Part shown: piece after piece, positions 8,832 through 19,300 of the stretch
Numbering within the stretch: the first letter of the stretch is position 1
How the letters are laid out: each line of letters starts with the position of its first letter
Origin: Penium margaritaceum
Taxonomy: Eukaryota; Streptophyta; Zygnematophyceae; Desmidiales; Peniaceae
Assembly: GCA_023375785.1 (NCBI GenBank)
Contig: SZWC01003863.1
Coordinates: forward strand, 86,585 to 150,584
Length of the DNA: 64,000 nucleotides
Direction of reading: 5' to 3'
The notes under the pieces: model-generated
Databases searched by the model: none
The model's input: only the letters and a program-made list of their open reading frames with translations
Told to the model about the DNA's origin: nothing
Made by a program: the position numbers and the translations under genes

Positions 8832-9448
8832 AAACAAGCCACAGCTCGTTGTTCTGTGCAGCAAAGATGCAGTAGAAGTGAGTGGCAGCAGCGGCAACCA
8901 TCCATACCAGCAGCATCAGATCCTCGAGGGACCCACCACGACTACGTTGCAGCGGAGCGCTGGAGGTAGCAGAGACAACGGCGGTAGGTGCAAGTAACAG
9001 CGACCGTAGGAGCAATAACGGCGGGAAGCACTTGCGACGGTAGCGGCTACGGGAAGTACCCATTGTAGCAGTAGCACCGGGTGGCAGTAGCAGCCGTGTG
9101 TGGCTACCGGTGTGTGCACACAAAAAAACAAAAAAAAGGAGAAGTAGCTCGCAAGAGAAGCAGAAGCTTGCGGCAGTAGCGGTTGCGAGTAGTGGCAGTA
9201 TGCAGTAGCAGCAACAGCTTGCAATACCGGCGGTGAGCAGCAGCTGTAGTAGCAACAGCGACGGCGATTAGCTGTAGCGGCAGCTGCAGCAGGCGACAGC
9301 AACAAACAGCACCAACAGCAATGAGCGGCAACAACAGCTAACGGCTGTGAGCAGCAGTAGTAGGCGACAGTGAGCAACAGCTGTAGCAGCAGCGACAAGC
9401 AGCTACAACGACAAGCAGCTGCAACAATAAGAACGACGTGCAGCAGGC

Positions 9449-9449
<1 letters not shown>

Positions 9450-9485
<36 letters not shown>
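9450..9485 (+). repeat. (TAG)12 microsatellite
   Basis: Twelve TAG units in the B2 leader. The redundant copy at 10346-10369 has eight, so the two contigs differ in repeat length. Confidence 0.95.
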
Positions 9486-9610
9486 CGGCGGTGCCGGTGG
9501 GTAGCTGCAGCGTACAGCCGTAGCTGCTCACGTGGGCTACAACAGCAGCAGCAGCCCGCGCAACAGTGACAACCGCAGTAGCAGCAGCCACTGCTGCTGC
9601 TTGCTCGCCC

Positions 9611-9635
9611 CGCGAAGCTGCATTGCAGCTTCGCG
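9611..9635 (+). repeat. 12-bp perfect hairpin in the B2 leader
   Basis: CGCGAAGCTGCA (9611-9622) and TGCAGCTTCGCG (9624-9635) are exact reverse complements with a one-base centre. It is the B2 counterpart of the self-complementary block in B1 and recurs near 10497 in the redundant contig. Confidence 0.9.
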
Positions 9636-10579
9636 TTTCGAGCAAGAAGCGTGAAGTTGCTTGCTCGTAGCGAGCGAGCTCGCTCGAAGTGAGGGTCGAG
9701 CCAGACCGAAAAAAAAAGGGGGAGAGGAGAGAGGGGGGGGCTCGAGTGGGACACCCTAGAAAACCCCAGAGGGGGCACCTGAGGAGGTGGCACCATCACA
9801 CCAAAAAAAAAAAANGATCCTCGAGGGACCCACCACGACTACGTTGCAGCGGAGCGCTGGAGGTAGCAGAGACAACGGCGGTAGGTGCAAGTAACAGCGA
9901 CCGTAGGAGCAATAACGGCGGGAAGCACTTGCGACGGTAGCGGCTACGGGAAGTACCCATTGTAGCAGTAGCACCGGGTGGCAGTAGCAGCCGTGTGTGG
10001 CTACCGGTGTGTGCACACAAAAAAACAAAAAAAGGAGAAGTAGCTCGCAAGAGAAGCAGCAGCTTGTGGCAGCAGCGGTTGCGAGTAGTGGCAGTATGCA
10101 GTAGCAGCAACAGCTTGCAATACCGGCGGTGAGCAGCAGCTGTAGTAGCAACAGCGACGGCGATTAGCTGTAGCGGCAGCTGCAGCAGGCGATAGCAACA
10201 AACAGCACCAACAGCAATGAGCGGCAACAACAGCTAACGGCTGTGAGCAGCAGTAGTAGGCGACAGTGAGCAACAGCTGTAGCAGCAGCGACAAGCAGCT
10301 ACAACGACAAGCAGCTACAACAATAAGAACGACGTGCAGCAGGCGTAGTAGTAGTAGTAGTAGTAGTAGCGGCGGTGCCGGTGGGTAGCTGCAGCGTACA
10401 ACCGTAGCTGCTCACGTGGGCTACAACAGCAGCAGCAGCCCGAGCAACAGTGACAACCGCAGTAGCAGCAGCCACTGCTGCTGCTTGCTCGCCCCGCGAA
10501 GCTGCATTGCAGCTTCGCGTTTCGAGCAAGAAGCGTGAAGTTGCTTGCTCGTAGCGAGCGAGCTTGCTCGAAGCGAGGG

Positions 10580-12536
10580 TCGAGCCAGACCGAAAAAAAA
10601 AGGGGGAGAGGAGAGAGGGGGGGGCTCGAGTGGGACACCCTAGAAAACCCCAGAGGGGGCACCTGAGGAGGTGGCACCATCACACCAAAAAAAAAAAACA
10701 ACAACAAAAAAGGATGAGGACAGGGGGTCCTCGAGTGGGGAAGTTGAGTAAGGCCCGGGAAGGGGTATCCCACTCGCGTCGAGCGTCGGTGAACACAAAA
10801 AGGAAAAACAAAGGAGATGAGTTTTGTTTTTTTTAATTATTTTGCTTTAAGTGTGGCTTGAGGCCACTACCGTCGGCTGACGACAGGAACCGTTGTAGCA
10901 GGAGCCGCCGCGAGAGTCGCAGCAGCAGTAGCAACAACGAAGGTGGCTTGAGGCCACAGCCATCTGTTGACGACGACACCCGGTACAACATCAGCGGCAC
11001 CGAAGGCGACTTGAGGTCGCACGTTGCGATAGTTGCGCCATCGCCACCGCGTGCAACATTGTAGCAACACACTACAGTGGCGATGGCGCAATTATCACAA
11101 CGTTCAACCTCAAGTCGCCTTCGGTGCCGCTGATGTTGCACCGGGTGTCATCGTCAACAGACGGCTGTGGCCTCAAGTCACCTTCGCTGTTCCTACTACT
11201 GCTACGAATCTCGCGGCGGCTGCTGCTACAGCGGTTCCCGTCGTCAGCCGACGGTAGTGGCCTCAAGCCACACTAAAAGTAAATATATATATAACAAAAA
11301 TCACCCCTTTTGTTTTTTTTTTGTTCACCAACGCTCGGCGTGAGTGGGGTACCCCTTCCCGAGCCTTACTCAACTGCCCCACTCGAGGACCCCCTGTCCT
11401 CCTCCTTTTTTTTGCTGTTTTGTGTTGTTTTTTTGTTGTTTTCTTTTTTTGATGGTGCCACCTCCTCAGGTGCCCCCTTTGGGATTTTCTGGGGTGCTCC
11501 ACTTGAGGGCCCTCCCTTCTCTCCTCTCCCCCTTTTTTTTTGGTATGGCTCGATCCTCGCTTTGAGCGATCCCGTCGAGCGAGCTCGCTCGGCTAGCCCG
11601 TCAAGCGATCTCGCTCAGCGAGCTTGCTCGCTGCGAGCAAGCAGCTTCGCGCTGCTTGCTCGCAACGCGAAGTTGCAATGCAGCTACGCGGGACGAGCAA
11701 GCAGTAGTAGTGGCTGCTACTACTGCGACTGCCACTACTGCGCGGGCTGCTCCTGCTAGTGCAGCCCGCGTGAGCAGCTACGGCTGCACGCTGTAGCGGC
11801 CCGCCGGCGTCGTCGCTGCTGCTACTACTACCGATGCNTCGAGCCAGACCGAAAAAAAAAGGGGGAGAGGAGAGAGGGGGGGGCTCGAGTGGGACACCCT
11901 AGAAAACCCCAGAGGGGGCACCTGAGGAGGTGGCACCATCACACCAAAAAAAAAAAACAACAACAAAAAAGGATGAGGACAGGGGGTCCTCGAGTGGGGA
12001 AGTTGAGTAAGGCCCGGGAAGGGGTATCCCACTCGCGTCGAGCGTCGGTGAACACAAAAAGGAAAAACAAAGGGGATGAGTTTTTTTTTTTAATTATTTT
12101 GCTTTAAGTGTGGCTTGAGGCCACTACCGTCGGCTGACGACAGGAACCGTTGTAGCAGGATCCGCCGCGAGAGTCGCAGCAGCAGTAGCAACAACGAAGG
12201 TGGCTTGAGGCCACAGCCATCTGTTGACGACGACACCCGGTACAACATCAGCGGCACCGAAGGCGACTTGAGGTCGCACGTTGCGATAGTTGCGCCATCG
12301 CCACCGCGTGCAACATTGTAGCAACACACTACAGTGGCGATGGCGCAATCATCACAACGTTCAACCTCAAGTCGCCTTCGGTGCCGCTGATGTTGCACCG
12401 GGTGTCATCGTCAACAGACGGCTGTGGCCTCAAGCCACCTTCGCTGTTCCTACTACTGCTACGAATCTCGCGGCGGCTGCTGCTACAGCGGTTCCCGTCG
12501 TCAGCCGACGGTAGTGGCCTCAAGCCACACTAAAAG

Positions 12537-12572
<36 letters not shown>

Positions 12573-13116
12573 ACAAAAATCACCCCTTTTGTTTTTTTTG
12601 TGTTCACCAACGCTTGGCGTGAGTGGGGTACCCCTTCCCGAGCCTTACTCAACTGCCCCACTCGAGGACCCCCTGTCCTCCTCCTTTTTTTTGCTGTTTT
12701 GTGTTGTTTTTTTGTTGTTTTCTTTTTGTGATGGTGCCACCTCCTCAGGTGCCCCCTTTGGGATTTTCTGGGGTGCTCCACTTGAGGGCCCTCCCTTCTC
12801 TCCTCTCCCCCTTTTTTTTTGGTATGGCTCGATCCTCGCTTTGAGCGATCCCGTCGAGCGAGCTCGCTCGGCTAGCCCGTCAAGCGATCTCGCTCGGCGA
12901 GCTTGCTCGCTGCGAGCAAGCAGCTTCGCGCTGCTTGCTCGCAACGCGAAGTTGCAATGCAGCTACGCGGGACGAGCAAGCAGTAGTAGTGGCTGCTACT
13001 ACTGCGACTGCCACTACTGCGCGGGCTGCTCCTGCTAGTGCAGCCCGCGTGAGCAGCTACGGCTGCACGCTGTAGCGGCCCGCCGGCGTCGTCGCTGCTG
13101 CTACTACTACCGATGC
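10580..13116 (+). other. Likely false duplication around the single N at 11838
   Basis: Sequence 10580-11837 recurs as 11839-13116, again with one N at the join. Both copies include the centre of the palindrome. A (TA)5 run at 11284-11293 corresponds to (TA)15 at 12541-12570. Confidence 0.8.
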
Positions 13117-13739
13117 GCCTGCTGCACGTCGTTGCTCCTGCTGCAGCTACTTGCCGCTATTGTTGTTGTTGTTGCTCACTACCGCCTGCTGCTGCTGCTC
13201 ACAGCCGCTAGCTGTTGCTATCGCTCACTGCTGTTGTTGCTGTTTGCTGCTACCGCCTGCTGCAGCTGCCGCTGGAGCTGATCGTCACCGCTGTTATTGC
13301 TACGGCTGCTACCCGCTGCCGCTACTATAAGTTGTTGCTGCTATTGCGTGCTGCAACTACTCATAGCCGCCGCTGCCACAAGTTGTTGCTTCTCACGCGA
13401 GCTGCTTCTCCTCCTCCTTTTTTTTGTCTTTTTTTTGTGTGCACACACCGGTAGCCAGAAACGGCTGCTGCTGCCACCCGGTGATGCTGCTACAGTGGGT
13501 GCTACCCGTAGCCACTACCGTCTCAGGTGCTTCCCGCCGCTTATTGCTGCTACGGCCGTTGTTGCTTGTAGCTGCCGCCGTTGTCTCTACTACCTCTACC
13601 GCTCTGCTGCAACGTAGTCGTGGTGGGTTTCTCCAGGATCTGATGCTGCTGCTATGGGTGGCTGCCGCTGCTTCCACTCACTACTACTGCGTCTCTGTTG
13701 CACAGCACAACGAGATGTGGCTCGTTTGCTCTGACACCA
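11079..13739 (-). other. B3 leader arm of the palindrome
   Basis: The reverse complement of the B leader: first the GTGGCTTGAGGCCAC repeats, then pyrimidine-rich and T-rich runs, then CTG-rich sequence up to the reversed primer site (GCTCTGACACCA, 13728-13739). No gene is present. Part of it is duplicated by the join at 11838. Confidence 0.75.
12541..12570 (+). repeat. (TA)15 microsatellite
   Basis: Fifteen TA units at the edge of the B3 leader, against five in the redundant copy at 11284-11293. Confidence 0.95.
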
Positions 13740-15054
13740 TGAGATTATTCTAGGAAGCTTCCTAGCACGCTTGCCACTGAGTGGGCATCAACGCTCAATC
13801 AGCTCGTGGCGTCAACACAGGTGGGACGCGAAATGGCAAGGGGATTGGCTAGACGACACGACTCAGTGTCAAATGTGCTTTCATTAATGAACACATGTAG
13901 AGAGTAATAACAAATCACAAATCCACAGCATAAATACCTAGCGCGGCGCACGACAGGTGTCGCACGCGGCAGTGCAAGGTCTGTCCTAAAACCGACCCAA
14001 AAACATTGTTTTGGCCGTAACTGTGCGTAGACAAATCAGAACGCTACGCTGTCTGAACCTAGAGATGCAGAATCTCGAGCCGGACACTACGACTGGTCAC
14101 ACGCATAAGTCCGGCACTGATCGGTGGACAGAAAATGCAAAAACGTGCAAATGAGGATCAAGAACCAGTCCACTGAGAAAACCCTAGCGTCTGCAGAAAA
14201 ACCGCAAAGCACCTCGACAAGCACCTAGGGCGTCGTGGCAGCTCTCCGGCAGCTGCTGGTGGATGGAGCCACCACTCGTCGGTGCTCTAGCGCCACCTGC
14301 TTCCGCATCAAGGATAGGCTACAGAAGAATTGCACAAGATCCGAGAAAGCATCCACGACGCTGGGGCAGTCGTCGGTCAACTCCTAGTGGGTGGTCCACC
14401 ACCTGCCGACGCGCCGGTGTCTCAGGGGTCCACATCGGGGACCATGTCATTGCCCTCTTCTGTACCGCTCCTCTCCTTGCCGTCGCTCATTACGGGTGGA
14501 AGCCACACACACCAACACTCCCCCTGGCTGACACAACTGTCAACATAACAATGTCTGAGCGAAGGCAAGAGATGATGGCTCAGGCATCCAATCATAGCAA
14601 GCACTGATCAAGCATACCATAGCAGAGGGTCTCCTCATGACAATGGTGCATCCCACCAAATGTCCGGGTCTTGACCATGCACAAAGCTAATCATACACGT
14701 ACGTGTCAAACATCATGGAAGAGAGACAGAGAAACAAGGTCTCCTTGTGACCCCGGAAGATGTCTCTGGGTGTCCGGGTCTCGACGAAATCATGCATGGA
14801 TCAAACATAACACAAGTAGGCAATGGGTCTCTACGTCACACCGGTAGAACTCAACAGGTGTGCGGGTCTCGACCAGCATAACCTTGCATGGATCATACAT
14901 AACACATGGAGGCAATGGGTCTCTACATCACACCAGTAGAACTCACCAGGTGTGCGGGTCTCGACCAGCATAACCTCGACCATAGCATCGCGCCATACCC
15001 CAAGTAACCTCGTCGTCCTCAAAAGGGTGTCATGCCAAAGCCCATACACCAACA
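13740..15054 (-). repeat. LTR of B3, reversed
   Basis: On the minus strand it starts TGTTGGTGTATGGGC at 15054 and ends AATCTCA at 13740, 1315 bp. It matches the LTR at 7507-8819 throughout, including the four U3 boxes and the inner second start at 14517. Its outer end meets a truncated LTR of element C, with no sign of a target duplication shared with 7501-7506. Confidence 0.85.
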
Positions 15055-15060
15055 CCTAAC

Positions 15061-15397
15061 ACTCCAGGATAAACCGGTTCTGTGGTCCCGTAGGATGAGG
15101 AACCCACCATCACTATACAACGATCCTGCTAGCATACATAACTAAAACAATGTCAGCCACATCGACCATGAGCGTTTGTGGGTGCATGCTTGCCTATCAT
15201 ATGCTGCTCCATATCATACTAAGCGAAAACAAAGCATGTCATGCTGATCACAATGATTAGGATCTCAAGCACATTTTGTTTGAAAGCTGTCATTGCCTCT
15301 CTTGCACAAATGGCTAAGTCGCTAGCAGTCAATCATTCATCATGTGTGCGCCGTCCACGAGCTTCACTTCAGCTTAGTCACCTGGAGTGATGATGAT

Positions 15398-15449
<52 letters not shown>

Positions 15450-15646
15450 TGTGTGTGTGTATGTGTGTACGCGCGTGCATGCGTGCGTGCGTATGTGTGT
15501 GCGTATGTACATGCATGTGTGCATGCGTACATGCATGTGTGCGTATGCGCGTGCATACGTGCATACGTGCGTGCGTGTGTGCATGTGTGCATGCGTATGT
15601 GCGTGTGTGCGTATGCACGTGCGTGCGTGCGTGCATGCGTGCGTGG
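15061..15646 (-). repeat. 3' LTR of element C, outer part
   Basis: It aligns with the 5' LTR at about 60420-60790, for example GCATACATAACTAAAACA and CTATCATATG. The first 200 bp or so of the LTR's other end are missing where the B3 LTR begins. It contains the start of the TG microsatellite into which D inserted. Confidence 0.75.
15398..15646 (+). repeat. (TG)n/(TGCG)n microsatellite, left half
   Basis: About 250 bp of TG with TGCG and TGCA variants. It is the left half of an array within the element C LTR, and the right half is at 22669-22943. Element D sits between, flanked by CGTGG on both sides. Open frames here are artefacts of the repeat. Confidence 0.95.
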
Positions 15647-16299
15647 TGTCAATGCACCGGATAGCAACGGTCTAGAAAGCGGGTCCCGACATGGGAGGCC
15701 GCCAACCGCTCTTGGTATTGCAACCAAGATAACATATCACCCTCGAACGAGGGATCCAAACTTTAGGTTCGTTTGGTTTGCAACCTCACGAAGTCCACAT
15801 GTTGGTCTTTAGTGTCTACCTTTGGTTGGACACTCTGTGAGGAGTCTCAAAGGCAGGAACTGTAAATGGATGCATGTAAGGTACATGCTATTATACTTGC
15901 AGAGCTTTGCTAAAGCTTCTGCTTGTAGTAGCTCCACTTGAGCCAACCTCAACCTAGAGTCCTACTTGGCGCGTCCTTAGACCGCCAAGTGTCATCCTCA
16001 AGCCATGCTCTAGTAAGCTTCCTAGAAGCTTCCTGTCCCAGTTTTGGCCACAAATAAAATTGCGGCCGTTGCAGAGTTTGAACCCGAAACCTCTCATTTG
16101 AGACTCCGGTGCCGATTCAACCATGCCAAAAATGTATGGTTCTTATGATGAGCCACAGGCCACATACCCATTATGGGCAGTGCATTCCTGGCCCATCTCA
16201 GAACAGACCAAGGGGACGTACTCCACAGAGCAGTGCATGCCTTGTCTGTATGTGTAGCTAGCCAGCTAGGCAGTGGACAAGGTGCATACTATTTCAACA
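15647..16299 (-). repeat. 3' LTR of element D
   Basis: 653 bp; on the minus strand it starts TGTTGAAATAG and ends GCATTGACA. A polypurine tract (minus strand AAGGGAGAGATT) adjoins it at 16300-16311. Confidence 0.93.
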
Positions 16300-16329
16300 A
16301 ATCTCTCCCTTGCACCTCTGTCCATCTGG

Positions 16330-19300
16330 CGCTTACTGGGCTCCATCAATGCCTTGGGGCTCAACCTTCCTCTGCCGCACTCCTCATGCCGAATCCACGA
16401 ATGCCTGCATAGTGCAAGTCGCTCTCCAGCGGCTTGGTCATGCAGTCAGCAAGCATGCTCTTTATTCCGCAGTGCTGCAATTCCACCACGTTCTTCATGA
16501 CCAGGTCACGTGATTAGTGGTAACGTATGCCGATGTGCTTTGTTCGCCGAGAGATGATCTCGTCTTCAGCCATTGAGATGGCGCTCATGTTGTCCACTTG
16601 TATGACTGTGGCATCCTTCTATGGCATTGTCATTTCGCCAAGGAGGCCGCGAAGCCACTGAGTCTCTTTGCACAACTCAGACAGAGCAACATACTCTGCC
16701 TCAGCCATGGACACGAAAACACAATCATGCTTCCTGCTGGCCCATGAGATGGCAGCGCCATTCAAGATGCACACATATCCAGAGGTGGATTTCCTATCGT
16801 CGAGGTTTCCTCCTCAGTCAGCATCGGTGTAGCACTTCAGGCAAAGGGGTTCCGTTCCTTCATGGCCTCCAAGGACAAGGCCCATGTGACGTGTTTTCTG
16901 TAGGTAGCGCAAGATGCGCTTGACTGCCTGCCAATGTTGTGGCCCAGGGTTGGCCACGAATCTGCTCACTTGTCCCACAGCATGGCAGATGTCCGGACGA
17001 GTCCCTACCATGGCGTACATGATGCTACCCACGGCGGACTGGTAGGGGATGTTTTGCATCTCCCTTTGTTGTACATCATTGCTTAGCGACATGGAGGCCT
17101 TCAGCTTCGTATCGATCGTCACTGGGGTGCTGACAGGTTTGCACTCTTCTATGTGGTAGCGCTTCAGTACCTCACCTATGTATTTGGTTTGGTTGAGTTC
17201 GATGGTGCCTGTTACTCGGTTGCGGTGGATGGCGATCCCGAGGTAGTACTCGCGAGGACCCATGTCCTTCATCTTGAACCTTTTGCTGAGGTCAGACTTC
17301 AGCTCATCTAGCAGCTCGACCGAAGACGAGCAGATGATCATATCATCCACGTACAGCGCAACCAGCATCAGCCCTCTCCCATCGCGCACGTACACGTTCG
17401 GGTCAATCTGGCAATGCGCGAAGGAGAGACCAGTCATGAAACCGTCCATCTCTTTGTACCACATCCTTGGGGCCTGTTTCAGCCCGTAGAGCGCTTTCAC
17501 CAACTTTCACACCTTGCCCTTGGGAGCTTTGACTCCTTCGGGCACCTCCATCAGCACTTCCTTGTCAAGCTTCCCATAAAGAAAAGTTGTCCTGACGACC
17601 ATCTGGTGTATCTCTAGGTTCTTTGCGGTTGCAATGACAAGAAGAGAGCGGATGGAGGCAAAGGTCACAACGGGCGTGAACGTCTCATCATACTCGGAGC
17701 CTGGGCATTGAGAGAACCCCTTAGCCACTACCCTTGCCTTGAACTTGTCAATGCTCCCGTCTTGCTTCTTTTTAACTCGGAGGACCCACTTGGATCCCAC
17801 CACGTGGGCCTTGTCGGGACTATCCACCAGCACCCACATGCCGTTCTCAGCAATGGACGCGAACTCGCTGTCCATTGCCTCCTTCCATTTGGCCACATCT
17901 GGGCCATTCATCGCCTCCGCCACTGTGGATGGCTCTCCCTGAGCCATGCACGACCAGCTAAGGCCGGTCCAATCATCCTCATATCGCAAAGGTGCTTTCT
18001 TTGGTCGTAAACTGCGCCGGGGTGCTTGTGCGGCTTCTTGCTTTGGTGCTGGTGCTTCCACAGGTGGTGGTTTGTCGTCGTCGTTGTCTTCGTCAGACTC
18101 CAAGTCAGACTCGGAAGCTCCGGACGCCTTGCTATCTGCGTCCATGTCTGATGCTACGTCATCCTCCGCAGCTACTCTCCCATTCCCACCACCTGCTGGC
18201 AAAGCGAGCCAGTTGTCGGGTGCTTGGTCTCTGGACTCAAGCAACACTATCCACTCTCCCCCTTTGGGAGCGAGGATCGGGTCAAGCAGCTCTCCCTTTC
18301 CAAGGGTGCGTTCATCGAACACGACATCGTGGCTCCTTACGAGCTTGCCTGCTGCCTGGTCCCAAAGCTGATAGGCTTTGTGTGTTGTGTCATACCCAAT
18401 CATGAAGCACTTCTTGGAACGTGCGTCCAGCTTGCCTCCAACTTCTCCCGACTGGATCTTCACCCATGCAGTTGACCCAAACACCTTCAGATGAGATGCG
18501 TTAGGTTTCTTTCCCGACCATGCTTCCTGTGGGGTCTTCAGCTGCTTGTCCTGCTCCTTTCCACGCTTCTGCAAGGTGGTCGCTGGTGTGAGGTTCAAGA
18601 GGTAGCAAGCCGTTGTTGCTGCTTCAGCCCAAAAGTGAGGTGGGAGCTTGGTGTCAAAGAGCATGCTTCGCATCATGCCGAGTAGGGTCTGGTTCATCCT
18701 CTTGGCAACGCCATTGCTTTGGGGGATGTAAGGGGTGGTTTTCTCGTGGAGGATGCCATGATGCTTGAGCCAAGGCTTGCATGCCTCGTACTCACCCCCG
18801 TTGTCACTTCGGAGCATCTTCACTTTCTTGGACGTTTGCCGCTCCACCATGGCGACGAACTCGAGGAGCTTCTCCTTGACCTCTTCCTTTGTTTTGAGGA
18901 AGTAGATCCACAACTTTTGGCTGTGGTCGTCGATGAAGATCAGGAAGTACTTGTTTCCTCCGTTAGATGGTGTACAGAAGGTTCCACACACGTCACTATG
19001 TATTAGTTCCAAGACATGCTCTGCTCGTTGACCTCCTCTCCCAAACGGCTTCTTCTTTGCCTTCGCTTGGAGGCATGGTTCACACAATGTACACCCTTTG
19101 CCATGCTTCATGGTGCACCCTTCCATTCCGCGGACTATCTCTTGCTCTTGCATTTTCTGCAGCGTGCTGTTGGCCACATGGCCAAATCGCCGGTGCCACA
19201 GCTCAGCATTAGTGTCCTTGGTTGATGTGGCGGCCGCAATGGTCGCCAATGGTGCATCCTTTGGCTCTGGTGCCACTGTCTTTGTGGCACATGCAAGTCC

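Larger units (their letters stand above)
8919..10698 (+). other. Likely false duplication around the single N at 9815
   Basis: Sequence 8919-9814 and sequence 9816 to about 10698 are near copies in the same orientation, joined by one N. The copies differ mainly in microsatellite length and a few bases. This is what two overlapping contigs joined by a nominal gap look like. I read it as an assembly artefact or two haplotypes, not a tandem duplication. Confidence 0.8.
8832..11049 (+). other. B2 leader arm of the palindrome
   Basis: CAG-rich leader as in B1, with the purine-rich stretch and A runs, ending in the GTGGCTTGAGGCCAC repeats. There is no gene; open frames are low-complexity on both strands. 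The stretch 8919-9814 recurs after the N at 9815 as 9816 to about 10698. Confidence 0.75.
7507..15054. mobile_element. B2/B3: head-to-head palindrome of two half elements
   Basis: From the left, B2 reads LTR (7507-8819), primer site and leader to about 11049. After a short centre of about 29 nt, the same order follows reversed as B3: leader (11079-13739), primer site, LTR (13740-15054). Both halves stop at the leader point equivalent to about 4890 of B1, so neither carries the protein region. Two single-N joins (9815, 11838) make the arms look longer than they are. By counting in the right-hand contig, the true arm is about 2.7 kb. The two contigs that contain the centre agree on it, which argues for a real palindrome. 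Confidence 0.8.

Noticed and set aside
8919-13116. Real tandem duplication of the B leader
   Set aside because: Every duplicate edge coincides with a single N, which points to overlapping contigs.
15344-15812. Long open frames coding Cys/Val or His/Thr runs
   Set aside because: They are six-frame readings of the TG microsatellite and have no other protein features.
16055-16130. tRNA gene on the minus strand
   Set aside because: There is no complete cloverleaf or acceptor stem, and the sequence is part of an LTR present twice.
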